The notes: a model not told the origin generated them from the letters alone. A stretch of DNA of 64,000 bases from Trichoplusia ni (GCF_003590095.1 NC_039500.1:4278001-4342000); one strand, 5' to 3'; shown: positions 12,196-25,700, numbered from the stretch's first letter. Made by a program: numbers and translations.

Positions 12196-12863
12196 TCCAA
12201 ACTAATATTATAAATGCGAAAGTAACTCTGTCTGTCTGTCTGTCTGTCTTTCTGTCTGTCTATCTGTCTTTTCTTCACGCCTAAACTACTGAACCGATTT
12301 GTGTGAAATTTGGTACAGACATAGTTTGAAACTTGAGAAAGGACATAGGATAGTTTTTATTACAAAAAATAAAAATAAAAAATAAAATTTATTACGGACA
12401 TACTATACAATAGTGCCATCTATTGGTCAAATGTCGAGCTGTTCCTATGCTCCGTAGATAGATGGCGTTAATCGCGCAATGGTGTCATTACACGTGTTCG
12501 GTTCATGTTATTGTTTTAATTCATCGGAAAATCCATCAGAAAAATGTAAATAAACAGTAAAAAGGTGTAAAAAAAATAATATTAATATAATAAAAGTTTT
12601 ACTACAAAGAAAATGCTCTAACGGAGTATAGATAATTCTATTAGTACTACGCGCAATGGTGTCGATCGTTACACGAGTTCGGTTCATGTTGTTTTAATTC
12701 ATCGGAAAAAAGTAAATAAATAGTAAAAAGGTATGAAAAAAATAATAAAATAACATAAAAAAATATAATACTACTTTTAGTACAAAGAAAATGCCCAAAC
12801 CCAAAACCAAAAATCTGCCGGAAGTCACTGTTCCACGCGAACGAAGTCGCGGGCAAAAGCTAG
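12196..12863 (+). mobile_element. Non-autonomous Helitron
   Basis: Starts with TC (12,196) after a host A and ends with CTAG (12,860-12,863) before a host T, the Helitron insertion rule. About 10 nt before the end is the hairpin CGCGA-ACGAAG-TCGCG (12,835-12,850). Near the 5' end is AATATTATAAATGCGAAAGTA followed by a TGTC microsatellite, a combination seen in moth Helitrons. No Rep/helicase coding sequence is present, so it must have moved in trans. Confidence 0.75.
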
Positions 12864-12889
12864 TTTAATATAATTATCCTTTATTTACC

Positions 12890-13114
12890 AACCAATTTTT
12901 GCCCTCTATATGTAGACATAGAATAATAGCAGCAAAATCAATGGCTCTCATACGTATGACCTCTGCAAAAACATTGGAACTACGTTTATTATTAACAAGA
13001 GAAGCGCGTTCTGTTCGCATCGATTGGCTGTAAGGCTGTACTCCAAGGCTGATCGGCGGGAAACATTGCTTATGCTGCGAAAATTCCATCCACATACAGA
13101 GGGCAAAAACGGTT
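12890..13114. mobile_element. Probable MITE with about 25-bp terminal inverted repeats
   Basis: The left end (12,890-12,915) and the reverse complement of the right end (13,090-13,114) both read AACC-(A/G)-TTTTTGCCCTCT-(A/G)-TATGT-(A/G)-G, with four differences including one indel. The 225-bp element starts only 26 bp after the Helitron end. A short minus-strand open frame inside is probably chance. I could not define a target-site duplication, so the superfamily is open. Confidence 0.6.
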
Positions 13115-15599
13115 ATACTACATTAAATAAAAGCAATTAAACAAACAATTGAATATTGAATAGTTAAATTTTATATTTAACGAATAAATAATTAACGCTA
13201 AATATAAATAAATAAATAAAAATGAGTATTTACGTTATTTATAATTAAATAAATAATTAGCAGTCTAATGAGAATGTAAAGTGAATGTAATAACAAGGAA
13301 AATAAATAAAACGCTCTTAAATCTCTCCTTACCTACCTAATTATTCAAAAATTGCTATACATGATAGGGTTTCGGTACCTATCCATTTCTTTTACCAGCT
13401 GTAAATACTTAAGTATCCATTATGGATTGCAATAAACGAAGCGAGTCTCTCGATCATGTCATTACTATTTTTTTTCAGTGCGCTCTCATTGAGTCCCCAC
13501 TCAAGTATATTTGCAGACATTCCGTTATTCTTCCCCTTTCACCCCGAACACGTCTAAACAATTCAACATGCCTAAGAACACTTGCACAAATTCACTTTTA
13601 ATACAGTCAGAGAAACACGTCAAACTTTTTGCGTCGGGGATAACCCCTATCAAGTTATCCCCTAATCCTTATCAAGAGATATATATACGTTAAGCTTTGG
13701 AAGTATTTAATTACGAACAAAGTAGCCCTTTACATCATTTAATATCACTGCCTTAGCGTAATACCGTAGAAGCATAGTTACTTATTGTTGTTGCGCGGCA
13801 GCGACGCCGGTTGATTGACTTTAAAAGTGTCCGATCTATCTAAATCATATTATGGACATGCTAGCATGCCGATTAATTTCAGATAAGCATCCTTCAGTGT
13901 TTTTATAGGTACAGTGGATTCTGCCGCACATTCTTGAGAAAAAGAACGAAAGTTGGAAGTTTGGCCGAACAGGCTATGACGGAAGGCATTCCTCTAAATA
14001 ATCTTTTTTTTTTCGATTATATATCCGAGCATAAACGACAGAATTTTGGATGGTGGCGGGATCTTTTAGCCCATAGACCAAAAGTGATTACCTATCTGAC
14101 AGGAATAGGTACTTAAGCCATATAGGATCGTGTTCCTCTAGGACAGTCTTCCAGTTTCGTGAAAAGACTCCGACTACCAACCGCTTTAAATGAGATACAC
14201 TGAGCTAAATGCAACACATCTTGATGGCACTTGTGTGACAAATAAATATCTAAGGTATTTTGTTTTTCTCCGGATTTTTGAAGATTTGAGTTCTCCTTTT
14301 AAGGAAAAGCTTTATGTTTAACTTAAAATGAAAAAAACGCAGGTTAAATTTGCCGCTATGCTACTATTGTCCCAGGTCCCAGGTCTACAGTACTCTGCTC
14401 AGCCGCGCTAATATGAGCGTGAGTCATAAAATACCTGTAGAAACAAAACACAACGTACCGATCAACTTGACCACTGTTTACGCAAACTTATAACGAACAC
14501 ATGATATAATGCACAACAAAAAACGTGTTATAACACCGCACACTTTCCACTTTTGAAATTTATACAACAGAACGAAAATAAAGTAAAATGATTACATACT
14601 CACTGGTCATATCTTACACGAAAGTATTCTTGTAATAAAACTGCACTAACGTGTGTTGTCCGCGCTTCCCAACGGTTAGAAGTAGACTGGCAGACGATGA
14701 CGGCAGACGGCGCGTACCACGTCTTAGATGTAAAACGAAGGTCCAGTACTCCAGTAGGAACAAGCTGGACAATGCCTAGTTAAACCTACATCTCGTACTA
14801 AATTAGTCAACCACAGTAGGGCTCATCGAATTTATCTGGTGAGCCCATCATTGAACATCATCCGAATAAATTCTTGCATCGATGCCGCGCTGGAGTTAAA
14901 CTTCTGTAGCTAACTGACAATGGTACACACCATGACGTCAGACATCTCCATAACCGAAGTGATGTCATACGTCCACGAGATTTGATCTACTCGCTGTGTC
15001 AAGGGCGGGTCTTATTTAGCTACGTAATAAACATCTGAACGCACTGAAATAATGCAAGAACTTTAATGGGTATATTCTTCGGGACTATGATATCAGAACA
15101 TTAATACTGTATGTTGTGATCCAAACGCACAAACACATTCTCTGATCTTAATTTGTGTTTGGAGTTTTTACTTCGCATTTTGTTTATTTATATTTCTGAA
15201 GTAAGTAAACAAACCGAATCTCTTTGGCTTTCATCTAGCTTGACTGTGGATACCGCAGACATGACGAATAGAAGCAAAAAAAGTACAGTACTGAACACAA
15301 GTGGATTTACAAGACAACACAATTAAGCAAAAACAGTTTCCTAATATATCTAAGGTACTACATTCGGAGTCACAAAAAACGCAACTCCTTAAAAATACTT
15401 TTACCATATTTATTCGATGGCAAGAGTATGCGTGTGGTATAGCATTTGAATGGTAATTTATTTAGCTTTCAGAAAAAAACAAAGTTTATTTGTTATTGTG
15501 AATATAGGCATAAAATAAAACAAGTTATTTGTAAAGAAACAAAATAGACTTTTATTACAACAGAAAACAGTTACAAAAACTACATCAAATAACGCAATA

Positions 15600-15840
15600 A
15601 AACCCTCAAAAAGTAGCATAAAATATAGTGTTCTCTCCTTGCAATGATGACAGCTTCGCAGGGTTTCTGATCGACCTAATTAAATTTTCCTCCGCTTCTT
15701 TGTGGAATGTCGTCAAATTCTTCAAGTCTTGTAGTTTGGAGTATCAGGAGCAGGATTTCTTGCTCATATTCCCCGTTTCAGCTCGTCCAAAGGTGCTCGA
15801 TAGGTAGCAAATCTGGACTTCGAACTGGCCAGCGCATGTA
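15600..15840 (-). pseudogene. Tc1/mariner transposase, C-terminal relic
   Basis: On the minus strand from 15,837 the frame reads MRWPVRSPDLLPIEHLW, matching the Tc1-family block (WPxRSPDLNPIEHLW) around the third catalytic acidic residue. It then meets a stop at once. Later pieces in other frames still resemble the family's C-terminus (FDDIPQR, NLIRSIR). At least two frame breaks mean that it is dead. The DDE N-terminal part is not visible. Confidence 0.7.
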
Positions 15841-18301
15841 ACAGAGATCTGACCCTTCTGGGGAGGCGCGATTAGTGGAACTTTTAATGTGTATTTGACA
15901 TTAGTTTTTGAAAGAGTCGTGCTCTAAAGTACTAAGTTATTAATGAAATATAATTGATAGATAATTGAAAGTTCATGAAACATACTATCAGTACATACCA
16001 ATATTAACCGGGTTTAAGAGTAGAGAGAGTATTTTCAAATAGGTGCGATTTTTATTTATTAATATTTAACAACGCGGAAAAGAACACCGAAAAAAACATT
16101 GTTTTAAAGTATCTATGCTTTTGAAAGTCTCTAATACACTTAAAGCAGACCATCTATTTATATCTACATCGTGTGAGAATTTTCCTAATTTTAACGGCCA
16201 ATAAATAAAGATAAAATAATGATCATACAACACACGATTACATAGCTTGTAATAGAAATACTAGTATTATCAGATACGCAACATCAAATCAAAACAAAGA
16301 TTTGTTGGCAAACAAGCGAAGCGATAGCGCGCGAAACAAAGCACTGGGAATCCGCCTCCACTCCGCGCGACTGATGCCCCTCTGACGACTCAGTGCCTAG
16401 CAAAACATTACCTTATTAATGAAAACCGGTTGACTGAAAACAGTGACGGTTCTGTACTAGGATACAATAGGACCAATCTGCAAAAATCGTTCACGAATCT
16501 TTATGACTGTATGATGTCGCGTTCTTAACCATAGTTTATATTGGTTGTTACAGTTGCAGTCAATGATGTTATAGTATACTATAACACTTACTTTAGCATT
16601 GGTTGCAGTCTGTTGCTGTGTTATTATCTTTCATTACGAATTATGAGAATTTTTTTGTTGTTTTTAGGTTTGCATAGATTTCGGCTGATGCTGCGTAGCT
16701 AGTTAAGTCAATAATACTAAGGTTTAGAAAGTGCCTGAAACCGGTCTACTTGAAATAAAAATCTTTTGATTTTGTATCTTTATGATCGACCACTTTCGTA
16801 CCCGACTATGTATACCCGTGAAGGTAGGCTAAGCATGACAGCCTCAATGATTACCAACAATAAAACCAAACACGCAAAGATAAGGAATATATTTTACTCT
16901 AATATTTACAACTCTATACACTTATCTATATTTCGATCTTAACAAGAAGATATTCAAAAACACGACAGAATGATTTCATTTGAAGACTTATATCATAACA
17001 TTTATACATAAATGCATTTTCTTGTGCTAGACATAAATATTTATTTCAAAAATAGCTTTAATTTTGGACATAGATAAGACAGCACATGGAGTGGTATATA
17101 ATTATATACCTAATAGGTATTTCGTAAGATTCAATCTTTTCGTACACTTCTGCCTACATTATACACATAGAAAATTTGACACATAAATACGAAGACAACA
17201 TTATACGATTATGGGAATTCAGAGCGGGGTTATAAACACACAGGTTGACGGTAAACATACCAAGCAGGTAAAGCCACTGACAAAGTGGTCATTATTATTC
17301 GAACTTGTCTAGAACAATTATTTATCCGAGTTCAAATCATTAAATATTATTCTCCGTCATCTCTGTAATATTATTTGTTTCATTAAACGATGACGATAGA
17401 CTGCTACCAATGTTTAACGATTATAAACCACGTACTTTCTTCAAATCGACTTTACATATAGGAAAAGAAGACATCAAGAAGAAATTAGAAATAAATAATT
17501 AGGTGTCATAAATCTTTAACCAACTGACCACGGATGCAGAAAATTTGGTCACAGCTCGTTATATATCTGTAGGAGAAATCCTTCGCGCTGCAGTCCGCGA
17601 TGGTATGAAAATGTAGGTCAAATCCCGTATGATACATTAACTAATTAGCGCTAGGACAGCTCTCTCACTAATGAGTACACTTCGCAATTCATTACGCGTG
17701 CGTTTAGCTACAAACCACGCGCACTGAGCATTACCGTATAAACATTTTCGTTGCCGACTGTATTACTGGCTCTCAAAAATATTTTGGATACCCTGGCTAC
17801 CTCATAGCACCAAGCTTTACTGTCCGTGACCCCAAGGAAACCGTGTATCGTGGGCCAAACAAAAAGTGCCATTGCACAAGATGTTATTTCTCAAATAATT
17901 GTTTTCAAATCCCTGATTTAATCCATAATATTCATATTGAGCATTCCATGACCTTCAAGATATGTAGAGTATGGGCCACAGGGTCCAAAATACACTCACT
18001 ACATAGTCAATACATCACAGTCTTCCCTGATGAGATACAGAGGTAAATTGTCACACCTTACAATGATAGAGCCACAGAAAAGGGAACTAACATTCAGATA
18101 ATCAAAAGTGATTAGTCATATTGGGATAAAACTATCTTTAATTCATTCTTTTGTTTCAAATCTTTCTGTCTAGACCCGATTTATGTTGAGGCTGGCTGCC
18201 AAACTCTCCCACAACCTACTTCACTTGCAATATACTTGCTATTCATATTACCAACATTATGATTTTTCGAGAAAGATCAAGATAGAATCAGTTCCAATAG
18301 T

Positions 18302-18307
18302 TTTATT
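18302..18307 (-). terminator. Probable polyadenylation signal of the FKBPL-like gene
   Basis: AATAAA on the minus strand, about 45 nt after the stop codon at 18,350-18,352. Confidence 0.5.
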
Positions 18308-18349
18308 CCAATGTATCATTAGCATAAACTCCAGAGATCAGTGATTTAC

Positions 18350-19742
18350 TTAACTAAACATTTTCTTGATGACGCTGGTGTAATCTTTGTTGATCTTTTC
18401 AATTCTTGGTTTGAGTGAGCTTGCCTTTCGTTGTGATGCTTTGTCTGTTGGGTCTAAACGTAGAGCATTCTGGATGTCAGTCCAAGCTTCTTCATACATC
18501 TTCAAACCGGAGTGTGCGGCTGACCTCCTGTAGAGTGCCTTAGCATTCTCGGGGTCAAACTTGAGGGCTTTGTTGCACAGCTTCAAGGTAGCATCATACT
18601 CATTGAACTGTAGCTGGCAGTGTGCTAAGTTGTTGTACAATTTGACCTACAACCAGAGATATTTTTTAATATTAGTATGGCATATCCTAAGAATTCTTTT
18701 ATTCAAATAGTTAAATAAAGTTTTAATAATCCTTGGAATCGTAATTTTGAATTCTGTTTAAAACAGGCATAAAAACTTATATTTAAACTAGCTGTATCAT
18801 AACATCAACTAGGCTTCTAATAGGAAGTCAGACTATACCTCACCTTCAGATTGACCATATCTTTGACCACTTCCTCGCTAACCACTGCTGGGTCTAGTGG
18901 CTCAGTGGCAATCAGCATCTTCAGGGCCTTGTTAAACCTGCGGAATGCATCCACAGCCCTCCCTTGCTTGAACAGCTCCACACCACGCTCCTAATTCAAA
19001 GAGAATTTAAAATACCTAATAATACTCTTTTTAGAATCACAACTGGTCACTCACATTTTTAATCATAAGTTTTGGCATTAAAATGAATGTCAAAACTTAT
19101 GATTAAAAAGTATTTTGACATATAAAAGTATTAAAACAATGACAGACACTACGTAAAGTATTATTTTATATTGTTTTCAATATGTAATTTGGAGAGCCAA
19201 GTGGCGTGTCAAAATCCAAGAAAAATAATATTTATCTTGAAATTACATCATATGTAGCATGCAGGTTGGTATCAGTAATGAAACTTGGTGTAGTCACTTT
19301 AAGTGATCTTAGAGCATCATGATAGGAAAAATGATTTTAAATACAGTGATGATGTGTAAGAATATAGCTTTCTTTTGTGTGTCACTGTCACACTAATTAT
19401 GTTTTCAACAATAAAGTATAACTGTCAATCCCATGCTCGCTAAGCGCAGCGCACACAGATAACTTGAACTATCTGTAGTATGGTGAATGAAAAAGTTTTT
19501 TTTTTATATAACATCATGTTCAAGGGACTAAGAATGTTCATGAAGTACCTTGTGGTGTACAGCCGCCTCATACAGCCGCTCCCAACTCCAATCACTGATC
19601 AGCTGCTCCTCAGTCACCTCCCGCAGCTCCACCTTACACGATATCTCCTTCATGAGCGTGCCATCCTCATCTTTATACACCATCGTGGCTTCGCAAACCT
19701 CACCACAACACATTTGCTGCAGAATCAATTCAAAGTCTCTGT
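18350..19742 (-). CDS. FKBPL-like TPR co-chaperone, 5' end missing
   Basis: Three exons: 19742-19549, 18990-18844, 18646-18350; phases agree (the first visible one begins inside a codon). They encode the last 212 residues of a protein with three C-terminal TPR motifs: ERGVELFK...AFRRFNKAL, YNNLAHCQLQFNEYDATLKLCNKAL and AKALYRRSAAHSGLKMYEEAWTDI, ending in KKMFS. The TPR layout and the (K/R)KMF end fit FKBPL (WISp39), which binds Hsp90; AIP, FKBP4/5 and shutdown fit less well. The preceding 65 residues would be the end of the divergent PPIase-like region. The first visible exon starts at a normal acceptor (TTTATAG), but no upstream exon exists on this strand; the next bases on the right are an INTS1 exon in the opposite sense. 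Confidence 0.7.
19056..19109. repeat. 24-bp inverted repeat, 6-nt loop, in FKBPL-like intron
   Basis: Left arm 19,056-19,079 and right arm 19,086-19,109 are complementary except for one mismatched position; the loop is AAAATG. A transcript would fold into a near-perfect stem. It could be a tiny foldback transposon or a small-RNA hairpin, but the loop is short for a microRNA precursor. Confidence 0.8.
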
Positions 19743-19787
19743 CTATAAAAGTATCGCAGTCCCCAATGAGGAAACGACGCCCCGCAG

Positions 19788-22700
19788 GCCTTCAACGTGG
19801 ACAGCGACGAGGAGGCGGTGCTGCTGCCGGACTGGCTGCGGCTGCACATGGTGCGCTCGGCCAGGCCCGCGCTGCTGGAGGCCGGCATGAGGGCGCTGCC
19901 CGCCGCCAAGCTCGCGCTCTTCATACAGACCTTCGGGATGCCCGTGGCCTCCATGAGGTAACCTCAGCCTACTTTTTATTTTCCGGAGTGAAACGCTAAT
20001 GATTTCAACCAATGTCGAGGGCATGCCGTGAGGATATGTCGCACCTCCACCGACTAAAATCACCCCGAGCCCCTTCTACTGCTTTAGCCAGAGTCACGGG
20101 ATCGCTCTGGCTCTGGCTGAACCTCAGCGTACTGGCTGCCCAATTATTCGGTCTCACTATATGATATTATTATTAACTGGGCTCTACGGTAGTTAGACCG
20201 TATTCTATTATGTCCACACCTACATCCCGCTTCCAAAGCTCGTGTGATCAAAACTAGTAAGGAAGTCACAAAAAAGATTTTGCAATAGACTGGTAAATAT
20301 CACTAAGTCGGTTTGGTCTAGTGATATTCAATATTTGGCGCAGAGCAGTCAAAACTATTATTCTATATAAAATACTGAATAATAATACGTGTTCCAACTT
20401 GTCCCAGCGCGCTGCTGAACGCGCTGGACGCGTGCTCGGCGGGCGCGTGGTCCGCCTGGGCGTGGAGCGGAACTACATGGCGCAGCTGCTGCTCGTGCAG
20501 CGCGCGCGCGGGGCCACCGGCGGGCACGCCTTCGCGTCCACGCTGCGCCTGCAGCCGCCCACCTACATGCCTGGTAATACTATGGGAACCTTGTAATAAA
20601 GATCACATTTCAATGTGTGTAAACATCCTTCCACTCCTGGGTGAGGAGATAGGCTGTCGCTCCTTGTAAAACACTGCTACTAGCTTAATCCCGGTCAAAC
20701 TGGAAGCCGACCCCAACATAGTTGGGAAACGGCTAGGATCATGATGATGATCTCATGTGTAAAGTATTTCAACCAATTTTAAGACTCTGTGTCTTTGTGA
20801 AAAAATAAATTTGCTTACTATTATTTTTTCACATGAGTTAAAATATTTGTACATATCTAAAAAGCCGCTTAAATATTTATATTTAAATGGGCTACCGTAA
20901 GTGCTCTTCGCAACACAAAGAGAAAAACTTTTCAGGCATTGCTATTTCATAGCAAATCTGAATACTAGATAAAATTGCTCTTGTAGCATCAGTCAAGGGA
21001 GTAGTTGAAGAGTCAGTATTTGTTGTCCAGATGACACGTTATTCGCGGAGAAGGAGCTCCCGATGGAGGCGGAGGACGACTGGGGCAGTTCCGCGGTGAT
21101 GGCGCCACTGCAGCTGGAGCTGGTGAGCCCGCTGCTGTCATCCATCTTCACCGCCGCCAACAGCTTCCACGGAGACCTGGATACAGCCTTTCACTCAGCT
21201 TATATCTGTAAGTTCATATTGATGTTCCTTTACCAAGAGAGACTCCTTATATACCTAAAATAAGTGGCGGTAATGAAGAATAATTTCTGTAAAACATTAA
21301 TATTTTTATCATGAAGTTGAGTTTTATTGTTAATTAGACATTTTAAACAGTTTTTATCGAAAGCCTTATGTAAATATGTCGTATGTATGTGAAATATGTC
21401 GTGAGTAGGCATACTACTTATTCACAGTACATTTCATTACATTACAAACTAGATACTGCTCCCAAATTGCAAATAGATGTTGTACGGTAAAAGACCTCGT
21501 GGCCCCGGTACTCTATTAGCCACAGATAGGGCTATAAATGGATGAATATATTTTTTTTCGTTTCCACTGCAGTGTGTACATAATAGTAGGTAATGTTTCA
21601 TGTTTCGTGTGTATGGTCCAGTTGATATCGGCGGAGGTGAGTGCGGGTCGCGGCGGCGGCGGCGCGGGCCCGTACGTGGCGGGCTGCGCGGCGTGGCTGC
21701 GCGAGCTGGCGGGCAGCGCGGGCGGCGCGGCGGGGCTGGCGCGCCGGCCCGCGCACGCCGCGCCGCTGCTGCGCGCGCTGCTGCCGCTGCCCGACACGAG
21801 GCTCATGCAGGTACGTTCCATCAAATACCCTCCACTAGATAGTATCAGGCAGTCTCATTGAACGCCGTTAGGTCATGAGGCAGGATCTGACATATCACGG
21901 ATGATCATGGATGAGCTTGCACCATCAATTTTTTTTTTACTATTTACTCTTTATAGTGATTCAAAATGTGTTTTTTTGCCCAATTCTTGAAAATACTATT
22001 TTTTTATGGGATACGATCCTGGCTTTTGAGCAAGAACCACTTATCGTGAAAAAGACTTGACAATTTCATAAATATTATCATCCACCGCCTTTGTCCTCTC
22101 ACTACTCGGCATAGGCCTACTCTTTCTCATGCCAAATACTACGGCACTGTGCCAGCTTTATCCAGACTTCTGAACGACATACAATGCTACAAAACAAGTC
22201 CTAAAACAATTAAGTTATATATCTCTAATATGTCTGTAGATCGCGGACACGCTCCTGATGCAGTGCAAGCTGCTGACGGGCCCGGTGGTGGACGTGCTGC
22301 GCGCGATGTCGCAGAACTGCAGCAGCACCCTCAAGCAGGAGCTGGGCGCGCACGTGCCGCCGCACGCCACCAAGCAGCAGCTCATCGCGCGTCAGTATAC
22401 ATACGACTACTGGGGAGAGTCACTCAAATAGACAATATCAGTTTCAGAACTTTTTAATCACAATTGTTAGAAAGATAACCTCTTTATTGTGAACTACATA
22501 GGAAAGCGTTTATCATAATTCATATTGTCATCTGCCAGTTCTAAAACTTCCAATTAAAATTAACAAGTTGGATCTTATCTGACAAATAGCATTATCTAAA
22601 GCTAGCTGCAAAAAAAAATAAGTTAATCTTTAATCTACTTAATCTCATCTCCCTAATAGTATTAAAGCAGAGGCACCTAGTTTACTGGTTTCTAAGACTG

Positions 22701-25700
22701 AAGCTCTCATCTTCACTGTTTATCTTCTATTTTACTAAGAAAAGTCTTTAGTTAACTTCCAACCTTATAACCATCAGTGTTGGAGTCAGCATCGCCCAGC
22801 ACGCTGGAGGCGCTCGGCAACCGCATCATCAGCAGCCAGGACACGCGGCTCATCGTGGACGTCATCACACACATCCTGGAGAAGAACCAGGAGGGGCACT
22901 ACGAGTCTAATGTGAGTGATACTGCTATACAAAATGCGACTCTACACTGCCTACAGTAAGATCTACATTCACATGCAGGTAAAGAAAAACGTGCGCGTCT
23001 CGTATCGCTGGATGTAAGTGGTACATTGAAATATCCTCAAGACTATTACTTTCTCTCCAGTCTGTACTCTTAGTACAGTCCTCGTATACCGCTATCAGTT
23101 GCGCCGGTGCCGTAACACGTCGCGTCACGTAGCGGTTTAGCCACTCGTAAGGATCTCCTTTCTTAATGGCGTCGATTCATCATTAAAATTGCAATTTTTA
23201 TTTAAAAATCTTGAGGTCTCAATTGTCCCTCTCAATTGTCGGCAAGTTAAAATCTTCCTCTTATAGTTGTACATGTTCATAGTCAGCTAAGAATGTTAAC
23301 GCATGATCTGTATCTCGCCTCCCTTGGCCTTCACAATTTTGACTTGTAATATAATATGTTGTTAATGTCTCAGGTAAAATACGAGGACGGTGTATCGGGC
23401 CCGGTGCACGTGTTCTCCCGCGGCGGGCTCGGCTGCGGCCTGCTGCTGGACTGGATGTCCGAGCTGCAGCGGGAGGCGCTCGGGCCCAGCGACCAGAGGC
23501 AGCGACAGGTTAGCACGACAACTTCATATTAAGATTTACTGTGCTTTATCATTTTTGATTAGGTTTAGGAATTAGTGTTACTTGGTGGTTAAAGCTGCGT
23601 CACTCTCGAGTTTTTTCCATGTTTCAGTCAGGACGACATTTTATATATGTTGTTGGTATCACGAAATATGTCGTGTCGGTCTAATTTTGATAGTTAGGTA
23701 ATAAGGATGGCCGTATTTAAAACACAAATCGATACGAAAAACAAATTCTTAATCACATGAAACGTTCTGGCGACTATTACTTAGTATTACGATGTATTGG
23801 TTTTCGGGAGACTCTATAACACATTACCTGTGTTCGAGAGACCATGCAAGCTGAGTTAGAACCGCACATAAAATAAACTACGAAATTGTTGATGCTTCAT
23901 TTTCAAAAACTAACATAGAAGTGGTTATATCAATTTATTTTGTTTAAATTCAGATGCAGCTCATGTTCCGTGCTGGCAACGCCCCCTGGCGACCGCTACT
24001 GGTGACGCTGCTGGCACACCGCGCGTCCTGGAGGACCCTGCACTACTGCCTCACCACGCTGCTGCAGCCGGAGGGGTGAGATACAGTCCCGAAATAAGAT
24101 ATGAAATAATAATAGGAAATCTGACTTTTCGTATTGAAAAATACACCTTGTGCCAAACACTTAAGGTTGATTTTCGAAAATGAATTCTGCTTCTGTTAAT
24201 TGTTATAAACAATTTTAATACGGGTACAAGGATTAGCATCATCATCGTTATTTCGTTGTCTCTAGTGGCTGGTCTCCGAGTGCAGTCCTAGACTTCGCGG
24301 AGACCCTGACCGAGAGTCCGCGCGTGTGGCAGGGCCGCGACAAGACCACGCCCAAGCATTACGTGCCCGACGACACGCTGCGGTTGGATCATAAGCAGGT
24401 AACCATCGGCACCACTATTTTTCAATTACTTCGTGGGATAATGTGATTCTAGTAAATGTCTCATAGGAAAATCAAATATTCGATTGCTAAACGATGACTT
24501 CATAGTGCTTTGGCAAAGACTACATAGAAAATAGTTGAGTTTCAAAAGAGTTCGAGGTTTATAAGACACCTCTTGATTGTGTTTTCTGTGTTACTATTAG
24601 TGTATTATCGCGGCAAGTTTAAAACACTTATTTTTTCGTTTTGACTGTGAATACAGAAGCTAATGTTGATTTTGTGGTATTAAGGGTACATTAGTATAAC
24701 TTGTTTTAATAATGTAACATGTCTGCGTGTAGCTGGAGGTGCTGGTCCGCTACGTGTCGGAGGAGGCGCGGCAGACGGAGGCCGCGTCGGCCCGGAGGCG
24801 GCGCGGCGGCGCGCGGACTCCCGCCTGGCGCTGCTGCTGCGCTGCGCGCCCGCCCGCCCCGCGCTGCTGCCGTGGCCAGGGCGGCGCAGCAGCACGACCC
24901 GCTGCTGCTGCTGCTGCTCTACATGAAGGTACGCACGTGACATCATACTGGTCTACTCAGAAAAGAAGCATTAAATTTGCACACGTATATGAATCATGTT
25001 CAATAAGTCACCACTAGATGTCGCCAACTATACAATGTGTTCTACGTATGTGTCGTGTCGCAGGTGCCGAAGATCCTCCGCCTGCTGGTGCAGAGCGGCG
25101 GGCGCGGGCAGGCGGGCGGGGGCGCGCTGTGCGGGCTGGGGGGCGCGGGGGCGGGCTGGGGGCGCGGGGGGCGCGCTGCGGGGCGCGGCGGCGCGCTCCA
25201 CCAGCGCCACGGACCGCGTGTCGCACGCGCTGCTCACCGCCATCGCCGCGCCACACCCGCACTCCAAGGACCACGCGCAGAAGTACGTAGTGCTCAACTT
25301 ATAGAGATGATCATAGCTGTTTGCTGACGCTTACAGAACAGCATGCATTCGCGTAGTATGACTTTTTAAAAGCTTTTATTAATACTTTTTTAAGTATTAT
25401 TTATTACTATTAAATGGTGTAACGCATATTTATCGGGGATGCCCAACTAGTTTCGGACCAAACCGGATCCCTTAATCAGGAGCTGACACGGCGGTATCGT
25501 GAGTCGAACGTGTTACATCATTTAATAATGAATCAGTCACACGATAGGTATCATAATTTTTTTTTATTACTAGCCCAAAATGTTCAACTGTTGTATAGAT
25601 GTCTCCCCACTCTTCTCTTATCTTCTTCCATTTCTCTCATACGTGATCTGTAAAGAAGCGATAAGCAGATACATGAACCAAACCATCTGCATATTTATCA

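Larger units (their letters stand above)
11354..18300. other. Gene-free repeat-bearing block
   Basis: About 7 kb of AT-rich DNA. I looked for XRN2 3' exons and INTS1 5' exons on the plus strand and found none; INTS1-type GC-rich exons would stand out here. Recognisable content is the retroposon tail (11,763-11,990), a Helitron (12,196-12,863), a probable MITE (12,890-13,114) and a Tc1/mariner relic (15,600-15,840). The rest shows nothing I can support. Confidence 0.6.

Noticed and set aside
12230..12270. TGTC repeat as a CRISPR-like or stand-alone array
   Set aside because: It is a simple tetranucleotide microsatellite inside the Helitron at 12,196-12,863.
18350..19742. AIP, FKBP4/5 or shutdown as the identity of the TPR gene
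   Set aside because: The extra sequence before the TPRs and the (K/R)KMF ending fit FKBPL better, but without the N-terminal half the call stays tentative, so no gene symbol is given.
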